A stretch of 64,000 nt of DNA from Hyphomicrobiales bacterium (GTDB taxonomy: Bacteria > Pseudomonadota > Alphaproteobacteria > Rhizobiales > Rhizobiaceae), in assembly GCA_900472295.1 (NCBI GenBank), contig UCIA01000029.1, positions 154,860-218,859 of the forward strand, in the 5' to 3' direction. The notes beneath the pieces were generated by a model that did not search any database, was not told where the DNA came from, and worked only from the letters and a program-made list of their open reading frames with translations. Position 1 is the stretch's first letter, and each line of letters opens with the position of its first letter. Shown one piece after another: positions 1 through 7,710 of this stretch. Both the position numbers and the translations under genes were made by a program.

Positions 1-95
1 GGTACCGGCCGCAACGCCTGCATTGCGGCGATGTCTTGTTGCGAGCTGTCGCCGCCGTCCGCAGGAGTCTCGTAGGCAAGATTGCTCATCGTCAT
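1..95 (-). CDS. cpaE: CpaE-like pilus assembly ATPase, N-terminal fragment
   Basis: Only the first 31 codons are present; the gene runs off the left edge. The start is taken as ATG at 95, with a second in-frame ATG at 89, and a purine-rich stretch lies just upstream. The visible residues begin MTMSNLAYETPADGG and show no domain. The call rests on position: in rhizobial tad loci the gene after cpaD is cpaE, a MinD/ParA-type ATPase that helps localise the pilus machine. Gap to cpaD is about 50 bp, so it is probably cotranscribed. Identity is inference from gene order. Confidence 0.6.
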   Translation of the reverse strand, partial: MTMSNLAYETPADGGDSSQQDIAAMQALRPV

Positions 96-144
96 GCTCT
101 TTTCCGTGACTTCTCTTTCCAGCCCGAAGAGGGGACTGGCGCTC

Positions 145-882
145 CTAGTATGTCACTTCCGAATTGCCGAGGAACTCGTCCGAAATGCCTCTGGCGCGAT
201 AGACGTCGATCACCGCGCCGCGGTTCTCGGCGTCGATATCGGACGGCTTTCTGGGGCCGAGCAGATCGGCTGGATTGGCAAGCTGTGCGGCGAGGTTGTT
301 CTGGGACGAGCAGCCGTAGTCGGCGTAGTGCTTGTTTTCCGACGTCTCGAGAATGTCTTCAGGCCAGCGTCCGCATTTGTCGGTCTGGGCTTTCACCGAG
401 ATATAGGAGACGCGGATCGGGGCCGAAGCTTCCGGCGAGACCGACTGATAAGGAGTCACGACGATGCGGTTTCGCTTGATGCCGCTGGCAACCGCCAGCC
501 TGGCGAAATCGCGCGCCGCGGCATTCGCGGCCACTTCATTGGCCGAGCCGATCGGTGTTGCGATCGTCAGCGCCGGGGCGGCGCTCCTGTCGTAGCCGTC
601 CAGGAAGCCCAATAGCGTGTCGCGTTGCGAGCCGGTCATGCCGCGATCGCCGGCGCCGACCGGAAGGTCGAGCTTCTGGTTCTTCTCGGCGATGACGATC
701 GGATGCGTGGTGCGATAGTCATCGGGAATTGCCCCGACCGTGATGCTGTCGCGCTTGGCGCAACCGGCAAGCGAGGCCGCGATCGCGATCGCCAGGATCG
801 GCATCGCCGATCGGCGGATCCGGGCACGGCCGGACCGCACCGCTGCTGCGACCGCCATTGCCTTCGATGCTGACTGAGACAT
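145..882 (-). CDS. cpaD: CpaD family pilus assembly lipoprotein
   Basis: Encodes 245 aa. After a basic N-terminus comes a hydrophobic segment (about residues 27-40) ending in a lipobox, SLAGC, with Cys41 as the likely lipidated residue. The mature part carries the CpaD pattern of a DYRTTHPI segment near the N-terminus and a C-terminal half rich in short conserved blocks (GCSSQNNLAAQLANPADL). CpaD is an outer-membrane-linked lipoprotein of the Flp/Tad pilus and is thought to assist the CpaC secretin. A GGGGAAG ribosome binding site precedes ATG 882. It lies 14 bp after cpaC, consistent with one operon cpaB-cpaC-cpaD-cpaE. Confidence 0.9.
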   Translation of the reverse strand: MSQSASKAMAVAAAVRSGRARIRRSAMPILAIAIAASLAGCAKRDSITVGAIPDDYRTTHPIVIAEKNQKLDLPVGAGDRGMTGSQRDTLLGFLDGYDRSAAPALTIATPIGSANEVAANAAARDFARLAVASGIKRNRIVVTPYQSVSPEASAPIRVSYISVKAQTDKCGRWPEDILETSENKHYADYGCSSQNNLAAQLANPADLLGPRKPSDIDAENRGAVIDVYRARGISDEFLGNSEVTY

Positions 883-896
883 GTCCGCTTCCCCGC

Positions 897-2426
897 TTAC
901 TTGTAGATGAAGCCGACGACGCCGTGATAGCGGCCGTTGGGCTTGTCGGTCTGCATGGTGCCGTAGACGCGATTGACCCGTCCCAGGAACATGCCGGCGC
1001 CGTCACTCGGAGGGTTGAAATTGTCGTCTGGCTTGGCGAGATCGTTGCGTGCCACCGGCTTCACCAGATAGGGCGTGATGATGATGACCAGCTCGCTTTC
1101 GTTGCGGACGAAATCCCGGCTGCGGAACAGTGTGCCGAGCACGGGAATCTTCGTCAGTCCCGGAAAGCCATTGACTGCCTGCCTGACGTCGTCGCGCACC
1201 AGGCCGGCGATCATCATGGAACCGCCCGAGGGCAGTTCGACCGTCGTATCGGCGAGGCGCTTGCGCAGGGACAGGAGGTTCGTGCCGGGGCTCGTTACTC
1301 CTGAGGAAAGCGACGCCGATGCTTCCGTCGTCGGCTCGGAAACCGAGGTCCTGACCTTCAGGCTGATACGTCCGGGGGACAGCACCACGGGCTGAAATTC
1401 CAAGCCTATGCCGTATTCGATCTTCTCGATCGAATATGTCCTCAGACCCGTCTGGTTGTCGCTGGATACGTTGGCGGAGACCCCGGAGACCATGTTGTAT
1501 TCGCCGCCCACCTTGAAGGTGGCTTTCTCGCCCGACACGGCGGTCAAGGTCGGTTCAGCCAAGGTCTTCATGACCCCGGCCTGTTCCATAGCGTTGACAT
1601 AGGCCTTCAGCGCCGAGGTGCCGACATCAAATCCCGAATTCGACAGCTGCTTGCCCAGCCCCGTGAAGTTGTCGCTAAGCGCGCCATAACTGATGCCGTT
1701 GCTGCTACCGCTGCCAACCATGTTGACACCGAGTTGCTTCATGACGGATCGGCTGACTTCGGCCACGGTCACCTTCAGCGTCACCTGGTCGTCGCCGATG
1801 ATCTGCAGCAGGTTGACGATCTTCGACACCCGGCGTGCGGCATCCGGATTGTCGATGTCGACGCCGCCATTGGCGGAGCCGCCGGCGGCTGTCTGCGAGT
1901 ACTGGCCGGTCGTCGCTTCACCGCCGGACACGAAGATGGTTGCCAGATCGACGGCGCGTTTGGCATCGAGCGGGGTGTCCACCGTGCCGGTCAGGACGAC
2001 GTTGTCGTTCAGCAGCTCGACCTTGATCTGCGCCGTCGGAAGGAAGCGCTTGAGGTAGTCTTCCAATCCGGCGACGTCGCGTTCGACGGCCAGATCGAGG
2101 CTGACGATCTGCTCGCCATTGGGGCCGAAGACAAAGATGTTGGTTTCGCCCACCGACTTGCCGAACAAATAAATGCGCCTTGCGGTGCGGGTCACCGCGT
2201 CGGCAACGGCCGGGTTGGCGACCAGGATGTCATAGGCATCGCTCGGCAGGTCGATGACCACCGATTTGTTGAGGCCGAGCTTGACGCGCTGCGTGGCGGT
2301 CGAAGCCGTGACGCCGGCAGTCTTGCCGGCGGCCTTCGCCTCGACGAGGCCGTTTGCCTGAACTCCTGGGAAAAGCAGGCCGATTGCTGCAGCCATGGTG
2401 ACCGGCAGTCTAGCGATTAGCCTCAT
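897..2426 (-). CDS. cpaC: Flp/Tad pilus secretin CpaC
   Basis: 509 aa with an N-terminal signal peptide (about residues 1-25). Next comes a pilus-assembly N-domain (LNKSVVIDLPSDAYDILVANP region), then a BON-like segment, and a C-terminal secretin domain with the typical ending GFPGLTKIPVLGTLFRSRDF followed by ELVIIITPYLV. Secretins form the outer-membrane gate through which the pilus leaves. The ATG at 2426 overlaps the cpaB stop in an ATGA arrangement, so the two are translationally coupled. Length and domain order are normal for the family. Confidence 0.95.
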   Translation of the reverse strand: MRLIARLPVTMAAAIGLLFPGVQANGLVEAKAAGKTAGVTASTATQRVKLGLNKSVVIDLPSDAYDILVANPAVADAVTRTARRIYLFGKSVGETNIFVFGPNGEQIVSLDLAVERDVAGLEDYLKRFLPTAQIKVELLNDNVVLTGTVDTPLDAKRAVDLATIFVSGGEATTGQYSQTAAGGSANGGVDIDNPDAARRVSKIVNLLQIIGDDQVTLKVTVAEVSRSVMKQLGVNMVGSGSSNGISYGALSDNFTGLGKQLSNSGFDVGTSALKAYVNAMEQAGVMKTLAEPTLTAVSGEKATFKVGGEYNMVSGVSANVSSDNQTGLRTYSIEKIEYGIGLEFQPVVLSPGRISLKVRTSVSEPTTEASASLSSGVTSPGTNLLSLRKRLADTTVELPSGGSMMIAGLVRDDVRQAVNGFPGLTKIPVLGTLFRSRDFVRNESELVIIITPYLVKPVARNDLAKPDDNFNPPSDGAGMFLGRVNRVYGTMQTDKPNGRYHGVVGFIYK

Positions 2427-3235
2427 TTCCTTGCCCCTACTTCGGAAACTTCGCCCGATTTGATCAATCGCACCGTTCCACGCCGCCCATTGCCGGAAAC
2501 GAGGTAGTCGGCCTCATCCCCCCTTTTTTCCTTGTTGTCGGTGATCGAGCGCAGCGCGAGCGTCAGGCGGTCGGCCATTTGTTGGGCGACCGTGATGATC
2601 TCGGCCTGCTGCGGCGTCAACTCAAGCGTCGCGGTCTGACCGACCCTGGTCTTCTTGCCTTCCTCGTCCTCCTGGATGGTCTGATCGATTGCCAGGACGC
2701 GGATGTTCTTGAGGATGGTCTCGGTGGTGAATCCGCTGCCGCCGTTCCCGGTATCGGATCTTCGGGTCATGATGACGTCGACAAAATCGTTGGGCAGGAT
2801 AAAGCCGCCTGCCGAGGTGTCGGCCGAGATCGCCGTTGCGACGGCACGCATGCCGGTGGGAAGGATCGACGACATGAAGCTCTGCCCCTCGCCGATCAGC
2901 TTGGAACGCCGCAGTGGCTCACCGGTGTACATCGCGACGCGGGCGACGGAGCCCTTCAGCTTCTCTAGGGCGTCAGGCTCGGCGGCGCGGGTGATGAAAT
3001 TCGCATTGATGCCCCCGGCCGGCCAGGATTCCCAACTGAGGTTGTTTTCAATCGGGCTGCCCATGCCGACATCGCCGGAAAGCACCAGCACGTCCTGCAA
3101 GGCGATGGCAGGCGCCTGCGGGGCATCGACGACCACCCGCTGGGCCGGCGGGACCGCCATGTTCTTGGCGACATAACCTGCACCACCTGCCGCGGCCACC
3201 GCCACGCCCAGAATGATCAGTCGGGATGCTGGCAT
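2423..3235 (-). CDS. cpaB: Flp pilus assembly protein CpaB
   Basis: 270 aa from ATG 3235. This start is preferred over the upstream ATG 3301 because it has a good ribosome binding site (AGGGCGAGGG) and begins directly with MPASRLIILGVAVAAAGG, the usual short CpaB N-terminus with a single membrane anchor. A SAF-like domain follows (PLRRSKLIGEG) and then the conserved PNDFVDVIMTRR block and a C-terminal region near TATLELTPQQAE. CpaB is a periplasmic component of the Tad secretion machine. It is the first gene of the cpaB-C-D-E unit; a CtrA-like site lies about 100 bp upstream. Confidence 0.93.
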   Translation of the reverse strand: MPASRLIILGVAVAAAGGAGYVAKNMAVPPAQRVVVDAPQAPAIALQDVLVLSGDVGMGSPIENNLSWESWPAGGINANFITRAAEPDALEKLKGSVARVAMYTGEPLRRSKLIGEGQSFMSSILPTGMRAVATAISADTSAGGFILPNDFVDVIMTRRSDTGNGGSGFTTETILKNIRVLAIDQTIQEDEEGKKTRVGQTATLELTPQQAEIITVAQQMADRLTLALRSITDNKEKRGDEADYLVSGNGRRGTVRLIKSGEVSEVGARK

Positions 3236-3332
3236 CTGTCCGAACCCTCGCCCTTTAGGCAACCACCTAGCCAAGCCGGACTTTGCAGCGGCAATCGTCA
3301 AAACAAGGTTAATGCAATGCTTACGATCGTGA

Positions 3333-3348
3333 TTAATTTAAGGTTTAC
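3333..3348. promoter_or_regulatory. CtrA-like box upstream of cpaB
   Basis: The sequence fits TTAA-N7-TTTAC, one mismatch from the CtrA consensus TTAA-N7-TTAA(C). It lies 98-113 bp upstream of the chosen cpaB start. A weaker half-match (TTAA-N7-CTTA) begins at 3309. CtrA controls pilus genes in related bacteria, so the position is sensible, but short AT-rich motifs occur by chance. Confidence 0.35.
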
Positions 3349-3376
3349 ATAAATTGGACGGACCTATAGCCGACAA

Positions 3377-3399
3377 CAAAAAAGGCGGCCGGGCCGCCT
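3377..3399 (-). terminator. Rho-independent terminator after cpaA
   Basis: Read on the minus strand, a GC-rich hairpin (GGCGGCC and GGCCGCC arms) is followed by a run of six T. It sits about 40 bp past the cpaA stop, so cpaA forms its own transcript end and cpaB needs its own promoter in 3236-3376. Confidence 0.8.
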
Positions 3400-3440
3400 C
3401 GTCCAAATCGATGCCGGGGCCGCAAGAAAGTCTCGCCGTA

Positions 3441-3959
3441 TCAGGTCGCCAGCCTTGCCAGTGCCCATACCATCAAGGGTGATTCCGGATAGATCAGCAG
3501 CCCGCCAATGCCGAGTGCAATGCCATAGGGAACACCAGCCTTCTCGTCGGCAAAATGGCGCAGGAACGGATTGTGGCCGGTGTAGGTCGCCAGCGGCGAC
3601 TTCCGATAAACTAGGATGGCTAGTGTCAGCATGCCACCGATGAACGTCGAGACCACAAGATACTCGACAAGGTGAATGCTGAGCCCCATCCAGACGGCTG
3701 TGGCGGCAAGCAGCTTGGCATCGCCGCCGCCCATGCCGCCGAGCGCAAAAAGACCGAACGTCACGGCCAGCACCAGAGCGCCGGCAGCGAAATGCCAGCC
3801 ATAGGTTGCCCAGTCCATGCCCGTCAGCGGCGCGACCAGGGCAAACACCGCCAGGAGCAGCATTGGCACGCGATTGGCGATCGTCATCGACAGCATGTCG
3901 GAGATCGCGGCAAAAAGCATGCAGAAGGGAAAGACGACGAAGATCAGGGCTTCAAGCAT
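3441..3959 (-). CDS. cpaA: Prepilin peptidase CpaA (A24 family)
   Basis: 172 aa, almost entirely hydrophobic with about five or six membrane segments. It has the two catalytic aspartates of type IV prepilin peptidases: one in the N-terminal cytoplasmic loop (AAISDMLSM, Asp21) and one in GGMGGGDAKLL. It lacks the methylase domain, as usual for Tad-type enzymes. It should cleave the leader of the Flp pilin encoded just upstream (4144-4317) and of the TadE-like pseudopilins. Located between the pilin and cpaB, with its own terminator. Confidence 0.95.
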   Translation of the reverse strand: MLEALIFVVFPFCMLFAAISDMLSMTIANRVPMLLLAVFALVAPLTGMDWATYGWHFAAGALVLAVTFGLFALGGMGGGDAKLLAATAVWMGLSIHLVEYLVVSTFIGGMLTLAILVYRKSPLATYTGHNPFLRHFADEKAGVPYGIALGIGGLLIYPESPLMVWALARLAT

Positions 3960-4092
3960 CGGCGCGGGCCTTGGTCAGACGGTACCTGGTATCAGCCTAG
4001 ACAAGTTCGATTAACGATTGATGAGGCAGCGGTAAAAAACTGCCTTGGTATGGTCGGCAAATCGCGGATTCAGATCTCGCGCACTCAAAATG

Positions 4093-4125
4093 AAACAAGG
4101 GCCCAACGAGGGGCCCTTGTGAAAA
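4093..4125 (-). terminator. Terminator after the Flp pilin gene
   Basis: A perfect 10-bp stem (ACAAGGGCCC at 4095-4104 and GGGCCCTTGT at 4111-4120) with a 6-nt loop lies about 25 bp past the pilin stop. On the minus strand it is followed by TTCATTTT. A strong hairpin here would protect a short, abundant pilin mRNA and separate it from cpaA. Confidence 0.8.
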
Positions 4126-4143
4126 ACGACGAGATGTCGCTAT

Positions 4144-4317
4144 TTATTTCGCGTCGTTCACTGCGTCGGCGATGTTGCTGAACTTGTTGTCCAGGGCGTT
4201 GCCGAGCGAACCGGCGCCGACCATGATGGCGAGCGCGATGAGAGCGGCGATCAGACCGTATTCGATAGCGGTCGCGCCGGACTCGTCCTTCACAAAACGT
4301 GCGATGAGATTAGACAT
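4144..4317 (-). CDS. pilA: Flp family type IVb pilin
   Basis: 57 aa, MSNLIARFVKDESGATAIEYGL and onward. It has the Flp prepilin processing site: a short basic leader ending at Gly14, then ATAIEY with glutamate at position +5 of the mature protein and the adjacent Tyr, followed by about 20 hydrophobic residues. After cleavage by CpaA the mature pilin of 43 residues would polymerise into the Flp pilus. The preceding sequence GGAGCTC serves as ribosome binding site about 5 nt before ATG 4317. Its own terminator follows. The family is recognisable despite the small size. Confidence 0.96.
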   Translation of the reverse strand: MSNLIARFVKDESGATAIEYGLIAALIALAIMVGAGSLGNALDNKFSNIADAVNDAK

Positions 4318-4464
4318 TCGAGAGCTCCTACTCCACGTGTTAACAGCACTTCCGTCAACTTCTGTGGTGGTTGATCGGATGCTGCCAATCTACGGAGAAG
4401 CTCTTTCGATCGGCTTAATAAACAGCCTTACCGATTCCTTTCCCGCTTCGAACAGCTTGCGTGG

Positions 4465-4479
4465 TTAACCGTGACCTAA
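4465..4479. promoter_or_regulatory. CtrA-like box upstream of the pilin gene
   Basis: TTAA-N7-CTAA on the plus strand; read on the minus strand it is TTAG-N7-TTAACC, one mismatch from the CtrA consensus and matching its extended 3' end. It is about 150 bp upstream of the pilin ATG. Confidence 0.4.
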
Positions 4480-4607
4480 GTGCTGACTGGCGGCTCGTCT
4501 CCCGGTAAAAAGCCGCGAAAGGTACAACTGCAGGCTCGTGTAAGGACGCTTCTTTATATTAGCGACCAATAAAACGGGCCCCGAGGCAGCTCACACCGGG
4601 CGCCGGC

Positions 4608-4622
4608 TTAACCGTTGGTTCA
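4608..4622. promoter_or_regulatory. CtrA-like box upstream of the plus-strand pilus genes
   Basis: TTAA-N7-TTCA, one mismatch from consensus, about 50 bp upstream of the ATG at 4673. Third such site in the pilus locus. Confidence 0.3.
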
Positions 4623-4672
4623 CCAATCTCGTTCATGTTCCGTTGAACAGTTTTCCGCCGTGGAGCGCCTCG

Positions 4673-5095
4673 ATGACCGGATTGAAATCGTCATTCATGT
4701 TTGCCGCGCTCCTCGCCGCCACGGCCTTCGCCCTGCCGGCCAAGGCCGGAGCCGGCATTGAAGTCACCATGAACCAGGCCAGGATCGTCAAACTGACACG
4801 TCCGGCCGACACCATCGTCGTCGGCAATCCGGCGATTGCCGACGCCTCCGTGCAGGATGCATCGACCATCGTGCTGACGGGCAAGGGGTTTGGTGTCACC
4901 AATCTGGTTGTCCTCGACCAGGAGGGTAGTCCGATCATCGACGAGCAGGTGACCGTGGTGCGCCAGACAGCATCGTCGGTGCGCATCTACAGGCGAGCCT
5001 CGGTACAGACCATGTCCTGCACGCCCTATTGTGAAAGCTCGTACAAGAGCGATTCGGAGAAGACCTCGGAAGCCGAAATGAGCGGCGGCCAATAA
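4673..5095 (+). CDS. Pilus assembly protein, secretin N-domain only
   Basis: 140 aa from ATG 4673 (a TTG 30 bp upstream is less likely). A signal peptide ends near residue 25 (ALPAKAGA). Residues about 28-97 match the N-terminal domain of the secretin CpaC (MNQARIVKLTRPADTIVVGNP, then a VTNLVVLD block), but there is no secretin gate domain. The C-terminal tail has two close cysteines, Cys116 and Cys120 (SCTPYC), then a Ser/Glu-rich end. I recall such small N-domain proteins next to flp genes in other rhizobia. Role unknown; it could bind peptidoglycan, the secretin or pilin. A C-x3-C disulfide in the periplasm is plausible. Confidence 0.8.
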   Translation: MTGLKSSFMFAALLAATAFALPAKAGAGIEVTMNQARIVKLTRPADTIVVGNPAIADASVQDASTIVLTGKGFGVTNLVVLDQEGSPIIDEQVTVVRQTASSVRIYRRASVQTMSCTPYCESSYKSDSEKTSEAEMSGGQ

Positions 5096-5248
5096 CCGCT
5101 CAGGCGGCCTCGTGCTTTCGAAAACACCGCCTCAGTTAGCGGCCGGTTAATGCCGGCTCGCTGAATTTAGCGGTCATCCAAACCGGACTTCAATGGGTTC
5201 TCGCTACTGTTGCTGACGGTACCGCATCAGGATCGGCAGGGACGGGAC

Positions 5249-5881
5249 ATGGGCGACGATTTGGTCGAGAGTTTGGGCGCGGGTTCAGGCGCCGAAATCG
5301 GCAAGGTGAGGTCAGGACGAGTGATGTTCGCTCGTCGTTTTCTCGGCAACCGGCGCGGCAGCACGGCGATCGAATTCGCCATGCTTGCGCTGCCGTTCGC
5401 GGCCCTCGTCTTCGCCATCCTCGAGAGCTGCATATCATTTGCCGGACAGGAAGTGATGGCCAACGCCGCCGACGATATTGCGCGTCAATTGCGCACCGGC
5501 CAGCTCAGGCAGGCTGACGTTGCCGGGGACCTCTTGAAGGGCAGAATCTGTGCCAAACTGCAGGTCATCGTCTCCCAAGATTGTCCCCAGATGCTACAGG
5601 TGGACCTTCGCGAATTCACGACCTTCGAGGCTGCGGCCGACGCAGGCTTCAGGATTGCCGGCGATAAAGTTGTTCTGACGATGGGTCCGGACGCGCCACC
5701 TTTGGATGTGCAGTTCGATGTGAAGATTGGTCCATCGGAATCAAGAAACATGCTGCGGGTTTTCTACCCATGGCCGGTCATGACCGATTTCCTGGCCAAG
5801 TATATGTCCAATATGGCAGACGGCAAGAAAACGCTGCATTACGCGTCGGCCGTCTGGCAGAACGAACCGTTCGACGACTGA
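5249..5881 (+). CDS. TadE/TadG-like pilus assembly protein
   Basis: 210 aa from ATG 5249; a shorter start at ATG 5324 (MFARRFLGNRRG) has an AGGA site and would give the more usual TadE N-terminus. The diagnostic part is the pseudopilin-like segment NRRGSTAIEFAMLALPF, where a Gly precedes a hydrophobic helix with Glu at +5. The periplasmic domain contains two close cysteines (GRICAKLQVIVSQDCPQ). TadE-like pseudopilins are processed by CpaA and needed for pilus assembly. It is 39 bp before a second TadE-like gene, likely one operon. Confidence 0.88.
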   Translation: MGDDLVESLGAGSGAEIGKVRSGRVMFARRFLGNRRGSTAIEFAMLALPFAALVFAILESCISFAGQEVMANAADDIARQLRTGQLRQADVAGDLLKGRICAKLQVIVSQDCPQMLQVDLREFTTFEAAADAGFRIAGDKVVLTMGPDAPPLDVQFDVKIGPSESRNMLRVFYPWPVMTDFLAKYMSNMADGKKTLHYASAVWQNEPFDD

Positions 5882-5920
5882 AAAACGTTCCGGTGTGATG
5901 GCTTAAAAAAGGAAGCAGGT

Positions 5921-6535
5921 ATGTATCGTGCGGGGGCACATCCAGGGTTTTCGGCCATCTGGGCAAGAGTGATGCGGTTTTGCTCGGATCGCCGCGGCGT
6001 TGCGGCCATCGAGTTTGCTTTTGTCGTGCCGGTCCTGCTGATCATGTATTTCGTGACCATGGAGGCCTCGCAGGCCATCGAGACCAGCAAGAAGGTCAGT
6101 CGCGTCAGCTCCATGGTTGCGGATCTGATCACGCAGCAGCAGACAATCGTGGCCGCCGACATCGATGCGATCATGAAGATCGGCACGTCGACCCTGCTAC
6201 CCTATCGTCGCTCCGCCCCGACGATCATCGTCACGGCGATAAAGATATCAGACACTGCCTCGCTAGACGTAAACGTAGTGTGGTCGCGCAAGGTCGGTGA
6301 CTATCCCGTCGACATTACGGCGGGCGATCCAACCACGGTCCCCCCCGCGCTCAGGATCAGGAACACTTTCCTTATCCGCGTCCAAACCATTCTCGGATAC
6401 AAACCGGTCATCGCATGGGATGCCGACAATTCGAAGTCGACAGGATTGACCGCCGCCTTCAGCACCATAACGATGAACGAGACCTACTATCTCAGGCCAC
6501 GCCGGAGCACGGAGATCCCCTGCAGCGGTTGCTGA
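5921..6535 (+). CDS. TadE/TadG-like pilus assembly protein
   Basis: 204 aa with GGAAGCAGGT just before ATG 5921. The N-terminus has DRRGVAAIEFAFVVPVLLIM, the same Gly / Glu+5 pseudopilin signature as its neighbour, followed by a periplasmic domain. The order (two TadE-like genes in tandem) is common in rhizobial flp loci, where one is often called TadE and the other TadG; sequence alone does not tell which is which. It ends the pilus locus; the next gene is on the other strand. Confidence 0.88.
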   Translation: MYRAGAHPGFSAIWARVMRFCSDRRGVAAIEFAFVVPVLLIMYFVTMEASQAIETSKKVSRVSSMVADLITQQQTIVAADIDAIMKIGTSTLLPYRRSAPTIIVTAIKISDTASLDVNVVWSRKVGDYPVDITAGDPTTVPPALRIRNTFLIRVQTILGYKPVIAWDADNSKSTGLTAAFSTITMNETYYLRPRRSTEIPCSGC

Positions 6536-6565
6536 AGCGGCGCTGATCCGCATCCGACGCCGGAT

Positions 6566-7531
6566 TTATTGCGCGTCGCTGTCGCTGCCGGCTGACACCA
6601 GGCGCACGATGGAAGCAGCCATCGCATAGTCGCCCGCGGCGGCTGATATGAAGCCGCCGGAATGTTTCGATTCCACGAGATCGTAGATATCGGGCGACTG
6701 CGATCGGAGATTGGTGAGAAAGACGGTCAGCCGGCGCTTGGCCTCGGGGTCGAGATCGCTGCGAACGGCGTGAGGGCCGTATGGCAGCAGGCCGGATGTC
6801 CAGACGATCTGGAGTGCGGCTTTTGGGATTCCCGCCGCCTCCAGCCGCGCCGCAGTGCCGTCCGGGTCGGCCGGCTGATCGCCGGCAATCGGCGTCCGGT
6901 TTTCCGCCGCCGCCCGCTCCCAGCCGAACACGGCATCGGCCTGGCCGTTCACCAGCATCGCTTCGGCGGCAGTGGCCGAGCCGGCATGGGCCAGGAACGG
7001 TGCGTCTTCGGCGATCTTGATGCCGTCGGCCGCCAACCCGGCAAGCGGCAACAGGGAACCACCGACATTGTCGGCGGGCGCCATGGCGATGCGGTGGTTT
7101 TGCAGGACCGCGACATCGGGAAGCTTGCCGTCGCGCGTCAGGAGCACGGAACGGATACCGGTGGCGCCGTCGGCATCGATCGGCGCCACGAGAGGCTCGA
7201 CACAGCCGCAGCGCTCCGACGCGGTGGCATAGGCGGTCGCCGAATAGACCGCATACTGGATGCGGCCATCGGCCTGTGCCTCGATCAGTGCGGCATAATT
7301 ATGCGCGACGACGAATTCGACCTTCATGCCCAGCGCCTTGCCATAGGCATCCGTCAGCAATGCCAGACCCGGAACCGTATTGCCGGCGCCCGGCTCGGCG
7401 ACGATGCCGATGCGGAACGTGCCGATCTGGTCGCGCCAGTCGGCGTGCGCGGCATGCGGCAAGGCCAGCAACGTTACGGCCGCCGCCAACACCTTCCAAC
7501 CCGGCCTGATGGCGAGATCCGCTGGTATCAT
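6566..7531 (-). CDS. PhnD/SsuA-type periplasmic substrate-binding protein
   Basis: 321 aa from ATG 7531, chosen because a signal peptide follows directly (WKVLAAAVTLLALPHAAHA). The mature protein starts with FRIGIVAEPG and has the two-lobe pattern of phosphonate/phosphite ABC binding proteins (VEFVVAHNYAALIEA; QYAVYSATAYA; QADAVFGWERA). No permease or ATPase gene is adjacent, so it is an orphan binding protein. Substrate cannot be told: family members bind phosphonate, phosphite, thiamine precursors or other anions. It is divergent from deoB, sharing a roughly 180-bp control region. The start lacks a strong ribosome binding site. Confidence 0.8.
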   Translation of the reverse strand: MIPADLAIRPGWKVLAAAVTLLALPHAAHADWRDQIGTFRIGIVAEPGAGNTVPGLALLTDAYGKALGMKVEFVVAHNYAALIEAQADGRIQYAVYSATAYATASERCGCVEPLVAPIDADGATGIRSVLLTRDGKLPDVAVLQNHRIAMAPADNVGGSLLPLAGLAADGIKIAEDAPFLAHAGSATAAEAMLVNGQADAVFGWERAAAENRTPIAGDQPADPDGTAARLEAAGIPKAALQIVWTSGLLPYGPHAVRSDLDPEAKRRLTVFLTNLRSQSPDIYDLVESKHSGGFISAAAGDYAMAASIVRLVSAGSDSDAQ

Positions 7532-7710
7532 CGATCCATGCCCCCATGGCCCCATGCCGGCCGAAACGCGTCGCATCTTGCAAGGATGCGTGCGGCGCGC
7601 CCGCCCGACCCCACGACTATCGCGCCAAGCCGTTGCCGTTTGGTTTCCGATTTGCCAATGCCGCGACAGGACCTTATGTCTGGTCACCCAGACTGGCAAT
7701 GACGGCACCG

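Larger units (their letters stand above)
4318..4672. other. Divergent intergenic region between pilin and secretin-N-domain gene
   Basis: A 355-bp region without a gene. It must carry the promoters for the pilin (minus) and for the plus-strand pilus genes. It is AT-richer than its surroundings and holds two CtrA-like sites (4465-4479 and 4608-4622). I see no convincing sigma-70 pair and no repeat. Confidence 0.7.

Noticed and set aside
1..6535. The pilus genes as a horizontally acquired island.
   Set aside because: Base composition and gene order look like resident Rhizobiales tad loci; no integrase, tRNA or direct repeats flank them.
7546..7698. Longer DeoB start at 7546.
   Set aside because: The added 50-odd residues overlap the start of the divergent PhnD-like gene, have no family similarity and no ribosome site.
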